From Chthonomonas calidirosea (GTDB lineage: Bacteria; Armatimonadota; Chthonomonadetes; Chthonomonadales; CAJBBX01): a stretch of 47,423 nucleotides of DNA. Shown piece after piece: positions 43,693 through 47,423 of the stretch. Position 1 is the first letter of the stretch. Each line of letters begins with the position of its first letter. Where the stretch lies: NCBI GenBank assembly GCA_020722705.1, contig DYKI01000018.1:1-47423 (forward strand), read 5' to 3'. The translations under genes were made by a program, and so were the position numbers. The notes under the pieces are model-generated. The model was not told the origin of the DNA and did no database searches. It worked only from the letters and a program-made list of their open reading frames with translations.

Positions 43693-45065
43693 CACGCGTA
43701 TCCCAGTTCGCGCTCGACTTCGCCGATGGCCTCGTCGAGGATATCCATGCCCTTGCCGGCGACCTCCTCGTCCATGATGATCGGCGGCGAAAGCCTGAGG
43801 ATATGCCCGGCAGGTATCCAGGCGAGCCCTTTGCGGAACGCGGATTTGTAGACCCTCTTGCCCGCTTCGTCGAAGGGCTCCTTGGTGGTCCGGTCCTTGA
43901 CCAGTTCGACGCCGAGCAGGCAGCCCTTGACGCGCACGTGGCCTATGATCGGATGCTCTTCCTGCATCTTCTGCAGCCGGGCGAGGAAGAACCGCTCGAG
44001 CATGGCGGCGTTCTCGAGCAGGCCTTCGTCCTCGATCACGTTGATGCTCGCCAGGGCCGCGGCGCAGGCCATGGGATTGCCGCCGTAGCTCGTCGAGGCC
44101 GATATCTTCTCGAAGGACTCCTTGATCTCCTCGCGGGCCACCATGGCCGTGACCGGGAAGCCATTGCCGAAACCCTTGCCCAGCGTGGAAATGTCGGCCA
44201 CGGTATCCCAGTGCTCCAGCGCCAGCCACTTCGCCGTCCGGCCCATGCAGGTCAGGACTTCGTCGGCGATGAGCAGGATGTTGCGCCGATCGCACAGGGC
44301 GCGGAGCTTCGGGAAGAAATCGTCGGGCGGCATGATTGAGCCGGCCCATCCCTGGATCGGCTCCAGCACGAATGCCGCCACCTGCCCGGTGGTCACATTG
44401 TCTATGAAGTTGTCGAAGAAGGCGATGTAGGCGTCCGTGTCAATCGTGCCGTCGGGCTTGGTGAACAGCGGACGATAGGGGTCGGGGCGCGGCACAAGGT
44501 AGAACCCTTCCGCGCGGGCGGGACCGTTGGTCGGGTTCATCTTGGCCAGGCTCACCGAGTGCCCGGACTTGCCGTGGAAGTCCATGTAGCAACTGATGAA
44601 CTCGTGCTTGCCGGTGTATGCCCGGGCGGCGCGCAGGGCGGCTTCGACCGCCGTCGTGCCCGAATCGTAGAGCTGGACTCCGTTGACCCCGCGCGGAAGG
44701 ATGCTGACGAGTTTTTCGAGCAGCTTCGTCTTGATGGGCGTGGTGAAATCGTGGGCATTCATCAGCGTATGGGCCGCCTTCGCCACCGCTTCGGAGACCT
44801 TCGGGTGGCAGTGCCCGAGCGTGGTCACGTAGATGCCCGACGAGAAGTCAATGTACTCGTTGCCGTCCACGTCGCGCAGCACAACGCCGTAGCCTTCCTT
44901 GAAGCAGACCGGATGCAGCTTTACCTGGCCCGAAAGGCCCTTGATGATGGCTGAAGCCCGAGCGTGCATGGCCTGAGACTGCGGCCCCGGGCTGTCCGTG
45001 ACCATTCTCGGCAGGCTCGATATGTCCATGCCCTGGCGCCACCAGGGCGTGTTCCGATGCGCCAT
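43692..45065 (-). CDS. Class III (PLP-dependent) aminotransferase
   Basis: A 457-residue fold-type I aminotransferase of the omega-amino acid/acetylornithine/GABA class. Landmarks: DVDGNEYIDFSSGIYVTTLG (start of the PLP domain), NGVQLYDSGTTAVEAALRAA (phosphate-binding, about 117), EFISCYMDFHGKSGHS, VLEPIQGWAGSIMPP, LLIADEVLTCMGRTAK (Asp of the pyridine nitrogen) and DISTLGKGFGNGFP, where Lys297 is the Schiff-base lysine. ATG 45065 has GGGAG 6 nt upstream and is better than the in-frame TTG at 45071. In a sugar island it may act on an amino sugar, aminocyclitol or amino acid by-product. The coupling TGATG with the cupin gene implies a shared pathway. Confidence 0.92.
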   Translation of the reverse strand: MAHRNTPWWRQGMDISSLPRMVTDSPGPQSQAMHARASAIIKGLSGQVKLHPVCFKEGYGVVLRDVDGNEYIDFSSGIYVTTLGHCHPKVSEAVAKAAHTLMNAHDFTTPIKTKLLEKLVSILPRGVNGVQLYDSGTTAVEAALRAARAYTGKHEFISCYMDFHGKSGHSVSLAKMNPTNGPARAEGFYLVPRPDPYRPLFTKPDGTIDTDAYIAFFDNFIDNVTTGQVAAFVLEPIQGWAGSIMPPDDFFPKLRALCDRRNILLIADEVLTCMGRTAKWLALEHWDTVADISTLGKGFGNGFPVTAMVAREEIKESFEKISASTSYGGNPMACAAALASINVIEDEGLLENAAMLERFFLARLQKMQEEHPIIGHVRVKGCLLGVELVKDRTTKEPFDEAGKRVYKSAFRKGLAWIPAGHILRLSPPIIMDEEVAGKGMDILDEAIGEVERELGYA

Positions 45066-45162
45066 GTCCAACTCCCTTTCGTCTTCCTATCACTCCCGGC
45101 ACGGCGGCGGCCCGCGCGTGGAGGCACGGCCTGCCCAGGATGCCGGACGCGCAAGGGGACCT

Positions 45163-45221
45163 GCTGAGGACGATAACGCTCCCTGCCGCTGCGCTGCGGC
45201 ATGAGAGCCCACGTCCTCAGC
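45163..45221 (-). promoter_or_regulatory. Nested stem-loop between small membrane-protein gene and aminotransferase
   Basis: The outer stem is GCTGAGGACG (45163-45172) with CGTCCTCAGC (45212-45221), 10 bp without mismatch. Inside it, TGCCGC (45184-45189) and GCGGCA (45196-45201) form a second hairpin around TGCGCT. It lies in the 183-base gap before the aminotransferase start, downstream of the small gene stop (45249). It could be an attenuator, processing site or leader structure for the large operon. Confidence 0.5.
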
Positions 45222-45248
45222 CTCGACACGGTCCGATCGTGGCCGCCC

Positions 45249-45482
45249 CTATCGCCCCTGAGCTCTGCCTCCAGGCGCCGGCGCCGTTGAACCCGGCGTG
45301 CCTCCCGGGCTCGGGGGCATGGACGGACCGGGCCGCTGAACCCCGAACGCTTTGCGGATCATCCCCTCCGACTTCTCCGCCTGCGCACCGGGGCTGCTCC
45401 TCTTCCAGTACACGACCCCGACGATCGCCAGCAGGACCACCACGATGGCCACAGCTACCGGTACCGGTATCTCCCTGCGCAC
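45249..45482 (-). CDS. Small single-pass membrane protein next to prepilin
   Basis: A 77-residue protein: short basic start (REIP), one helix VPVAVAIVVVLLAIVGVVYW (about residues 6-25), then a Pro/Gly-rich tail (GPSMPPSPGGTPGSTAPAPG). The start is taken as GTG 45482 because AGGATAG precedes it at about 8 nt; a TTG at 45506 would add 8 residues. I do not recognise the family. Proteins of this shape commonly follow DUF1559-like prepilin genes in planctomycete-like genomes, and here the prepilin gene ends 48 bases upstream on the same strand. Confidence 0.6.
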   Translation of the reverse strand: MRREIPVPVAVAIVVVLLAIVGVVYWKRSSPGAQAEKSEGMIRKAFGVQRPGPSMPPSPGGTPGSTAPAPGGRAQGR

Positions 45483-45530
45483 CGTGTCTATCCTACCTCT
45501 CCCCAATCGGCGCCGGGCTGCGAGCTGCGC

Positions 45531-46295
45531 TCACGGCAAGTCATGGAAATCCGCCGGATTGGGCCAGCCGTACTTGGGCCAGATGTAGTCGTAGCACGGA
45601 TACGTGCCCGTCGTCGGGAACCGCCAGAGCACCATGTCCACCGGGTAGGTCTTGGCGTGCCCATCGAAGAACGCGAAGTTCATCTTCGAGCTGGGATCCC
45701 AGCAGGCATACCACCCATAGGGATTGTCAATGAAGCGGTTGTCGTGCCATGGGTTGAGCTCGCTGAACATCTTGAACTGGGCCGGGTATTGCGTCGAAGC
45801 CTCGTGCCACGGCGCGGGGAAGCTTGCGCCCCACCATGCCCGCGCAGCTCCGGCGTTCGAAGCCATGAACTGATACAGGTAGCTTGAGCTGCGGCTGCCC
45901 ACCTGCGGTTGCGGACGCGCATTCGGGTCGCTGGGGCACTTCCACAGTTGCCGGTTCTTCATGTACGGGTAAAGCTGGGTGGCCAGTCCGTAGGTGAGAA
46001 CGTAATCCACCCACGCGTTGTCGGGCGGTTCGGCCACGCCCTTGTACATGTCGGAGTAGATGTCGCCAGTGCTCGATGCCAGCGCGAAATCGAGACCCGG
46101 AAAGCACCCATCATAGTCCTGAGCATACATCAGCGTGCTCAGCGCGATTTGCTTGAGATTGGAGATGCAGGTGATGGACCGGGCCTGCTCACGAGCCCGT
46201 GCGAACACGGGGAAGAGAATGGCTGCCAGTATCGCGATAATCGCGATGACAACCAGCAGCTCGATGAGTGTGAAGCCTGTTCTCTTGCGTTGCAT
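45531..46295 (-). CDS. Type IV prepilin/pseudopilin-like (DUF1559-like) protein
   Basis: A 254-residue exported protein with a class III signal: MQRKRTG then [19 protein letters not shown], to be cut by a prepilin peptidase before the Phe at residue 8, with the essential Glu at position 5 of the mature chain. The helix leads into [20 protein letters not shown] and [11 protein letters not shown], and the C-terminal domain ends with [16 protein letters not shown], the H-X9-DG-type pattern. ATG 46295 has GGGAGG about 7 nt upstream. Multi-copy in its host groups, these proteins build surface pseudopili or package secreted enzymes. Here it lies at the head of the glycan island. Confidence 0.9.
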   Translation of the reverse strand: MQRKRTGFTLIELLVVIAIIAILAAILFPVFARAREQARSITCISNLKQIALSTLMYAQDYDGCFPGLDFALASSTGDIYSDMYKGVAEPPDNAWVDYVLTYGLATQLYPYMKNRQLWKCPSDPNARPQPQVGSRSSSYLYQFMASNAGAARAWWGASFPAPWHEASTQYPAQFKMFSELNPWHDNRFIDNPYGWYACWDPSSKMNFAFFDGHAKTYPVDMVLWRFPTTGTYPCYDYIWPKYGWPNPADFHDLP

Positions 46296-46399
46296 GGCAT
46301 CCTCCCTATTGGCCATGGTCTGCTGCCGTAACCTTCGAAATCCGGCGACCCAAAGGATCGCCCGTGAACTCCTGGCGTCGGGCCCTTTCCGACCGTGGG

Positions 46400-47233
46400 T
46401 CAGCCTTTGGCATCGGTCTCCAAGGCGTCGGACGGCAGATCGGCAACTACGACCTCGACGCCTGCACTTCGCAGGGCCTGAATGTCCTCCGGAGAAGCGC
46501 CGCTGTCGGTTACCACAGTGTCGAGCAGGCTGACAGGTCCCACGAGGGCGTAGGAGCATTTGCCGATCTTGGACGAATCGCACAGCGCGATGGCGCGCGT
46601 GGCTCGGTTGATGAACTTCCGCTGCCGCTCGGCCTCCACCGCGTCACGTTCGGTTATGCCGAATGCGACATCAATGGCGGCTGCGCCGACGAACGCTATG
46701 TCCCAGTAGAGCGTTTCGAGGGCATGGGTGGCCAGGCTGCAGTCGGTAGCGAGGAGCTCGGGACGCACGCGTCCGCCCAGCAGTTCGCAGCCGATGCCCT
46801 TCTCGGCGACGAGATGCACGGCGACCTGAAGCGAGTTGGTCACCACCCGAAACCCTCTGCCGCGCGGTATCTGCGTCGCGAAGGCCATCACCGTGGTTCC
46901 ATCCGACAGGAACAGGGTGCCGTCGTCGGGCAGGAGACTGAGCGCCGCCTGGGCTATCCAGCGTTTCTGCTCGGCGTGCGTGTGGCTGACCGACTCGTAG
47001 GGCATGCGCGTATACGACGGTTCGTTGGCCACGGCTCCGCCATGAGACCGGGTGAGCTTGCCGTCGGCGGCCAGGGTGTCAAGGTCGCGGCGAATGGTGT
47101 TCGGGGCGACGTTCAGCCACGCAGCAAGCTGAGCAACGCTCGCCGCGCCATGCCTGCGGACGTGGTTCAGGATCATCCGCCGCCGCTCGGCGGCCAGTAA
47201 GGCGTCGTTGCCGGAAGCATTGCTCTTGAGCAC
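46400..47233 (-). CDS. DeoR/GlpR-family transcriptional regulator
   Basis: A 278-residue repressor-type regulator. The DeoR winged helix is seen as [17 protein letters not shown], then [19 protein letters not shown] and [10 protein letters not shown] (residues 15-68). The sensor domain of the sugar isomerase fold has [35 protein letters not shown] and [17 protein letters not shown]. Family effectors are usually phosphorylated sugars, which fits the FGGY kinase in the island. The start is GTG 47233, with GGGAGG (47240-47245) 6 nt upstream. ATG 47278 in the same frame directly abuts the promoter -10 box, so it cannot lie within the transcript. It is expected to control the island and itself. 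Confidence 0.92.
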   Translation of the reverse strand: MLKSNASGNDALLAAERRRMILNHVRRHGAASVAQLAAWLNVAPNTIRRDLDTLAADGKLTRSHGGAVANEPSYTRMPYESVSHTHAEQKRWIAQAALSLLPDDGTLFLSDGTTVMAFATQIPRGRGFRVVTNSLQVAVHLVAEKGIGCELLGGRVRPELLATDCSLATHALETLYWDIAFVGAAAIDVAFGITERDAVEAERQRKFINRATRAIALCDSSKIGKCSYALVGPVSLLDTVVTDSGASPEDIQALRSAGVEVVVADLPSDALETDAKG

Positions 47234-47278
47234 GGATAGCCTCCCGTTCGGCGTCTGCAGTATCCCACAATCACTCAT

Positions 47279-47307
47279 ATTGTACAAGTATCCGCAGACT
47301 ATGTCAA
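47279..47307 (-). promoter_or_regulatory. Near-consensus sigma-70 promoter for the DeoR regulator
   Basis: On the - strand, TTGACA (47307-47302), a 17-base spacer, then TACAAT (47284-47279). All six -35 bases match the consensus and five of six match in the -10 box. Transcription would start near 47272, leaving a leader of about 40 bases before GTG 47233. The upstream AT-rich stretch, with repeated GGTGA units at 47337-47352, could be an operator, but I cannot define one. No gene is seen in 47308-47423. Confidence 0.8.
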
Positions 47308-47423
47308 CGTTCTGCCGGTGGTTTCTTATCATCTGTGGTGATATATGGTGAGTTGAGATCGCGGTCCTGCCGTGCAAGGCGTGTGCCGGTGACCGCTGTG
47401 GGGGCGGGCTTGGGCAAGGGGGA

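Noticed and set aside
43693..44349. N-terminal extension of the cupin protein
   Set aside because: It overlaps the aminotransferase gene in another frame; the TGATG junction at 43692 gives the natural start.
47276..47278. ATG as start of the DeoR regulator
   Set aside because: It touches the -10 box of a near-consensus promoter and has no ribosome site; GTG 47233 with GGGAGG is better.

Overview
The window is GC-rich and densely coding, with clear Shine-Dalgarno sites and many 1 to 4 bp stop/start overlaps. It looks like one contig of an environmental heterotroph. The best taxonomic clue is the type IV prepilin-like protein at 45.5-46.3 kb: its [19 protein letters not shown] leader is followed by a PVFARARE stretch and an NLKQI..YAQDYD segment, a style I associate with Armatimonadota and also Planctomycetota, Lentisphaerota and Hydrogenedentota. 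Secreted GH172-like and Tat-exported Gfo/Idh/MocA proteins, a DUF6785-like membrane protein and short interspersed palindromic repeats fit the same groups. I favour Armatimonadota or a neighbour, with modest confidence.

Layout. 0-8 kb (+ strand): end of a VapC toxin, proS, an SbcD/SbcC-like (YhaO/YhaN-type) nuclease-ATPase pair, an MFS transporter and a DinB-fold protein. 8.2-11.2 kb (- strand): an McrBC type IV restriction pair. 11.3-14 kb (+): a VapBC module, a Uma2-family nuclease-fold protein and a GH172 (DUF2961) glycosidase-like protein, closed by a 40-nt palindrome between convergent genes. 14.1-18.8 kb (-): a secreted protein, a Tat-exported oxidoreductase, two small defence/immunity-type genes (one SUKH), a tiny membrane protein and a chimeric gene remnant, among copies of an interspersed repeat. 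18.9-22.6 kb (+): an HlyD-type adaptor and two ABC ATPases with no permease, then a broken secreted gene. 22.7-23.4 kb (-): another toxin-antitoxin pair.

23.7-47.3 kb, all on the - strand, is a carbohydrate-use island of about 23.5 kb. Read in transcription order from the right, it has a DeoR-family regulator with a near-consensus sigma-70 promoter, a prepilin and a small membrane protein. A tightly coupled run follows: class III aminotransferase, cupin, FGGY kinase, creatininase-family hydrolase, two paralogous secreted TIM-barrel-like proteins, a large multi-TM transporter-like protein, a GH130-like protein and three more barrel-like proteins. The island ends with an ABC sugar importer (binding protein and two permeases) and a SASA-type carbohydrate esterase. 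A nucleotidyltransferase and a small partner gene sit between the two permeases.

The most notable feature is that five different proteins in this island (28.7-41.0 kb) share a D-P/V-G-G motif followed by a helix and then an aromatic-rich strand. They look like divergent members of one poorly described barrel superfamily, encoded together with transport, kinase, isomerase-like and aminotransferase functions. I infer import and breakdown of an unusual, possibly amino- or keto-modified, glycan or cyclitol. The substrate cannot be read from the sequence. All function calls are from reading motifs by eye; no database search was run.
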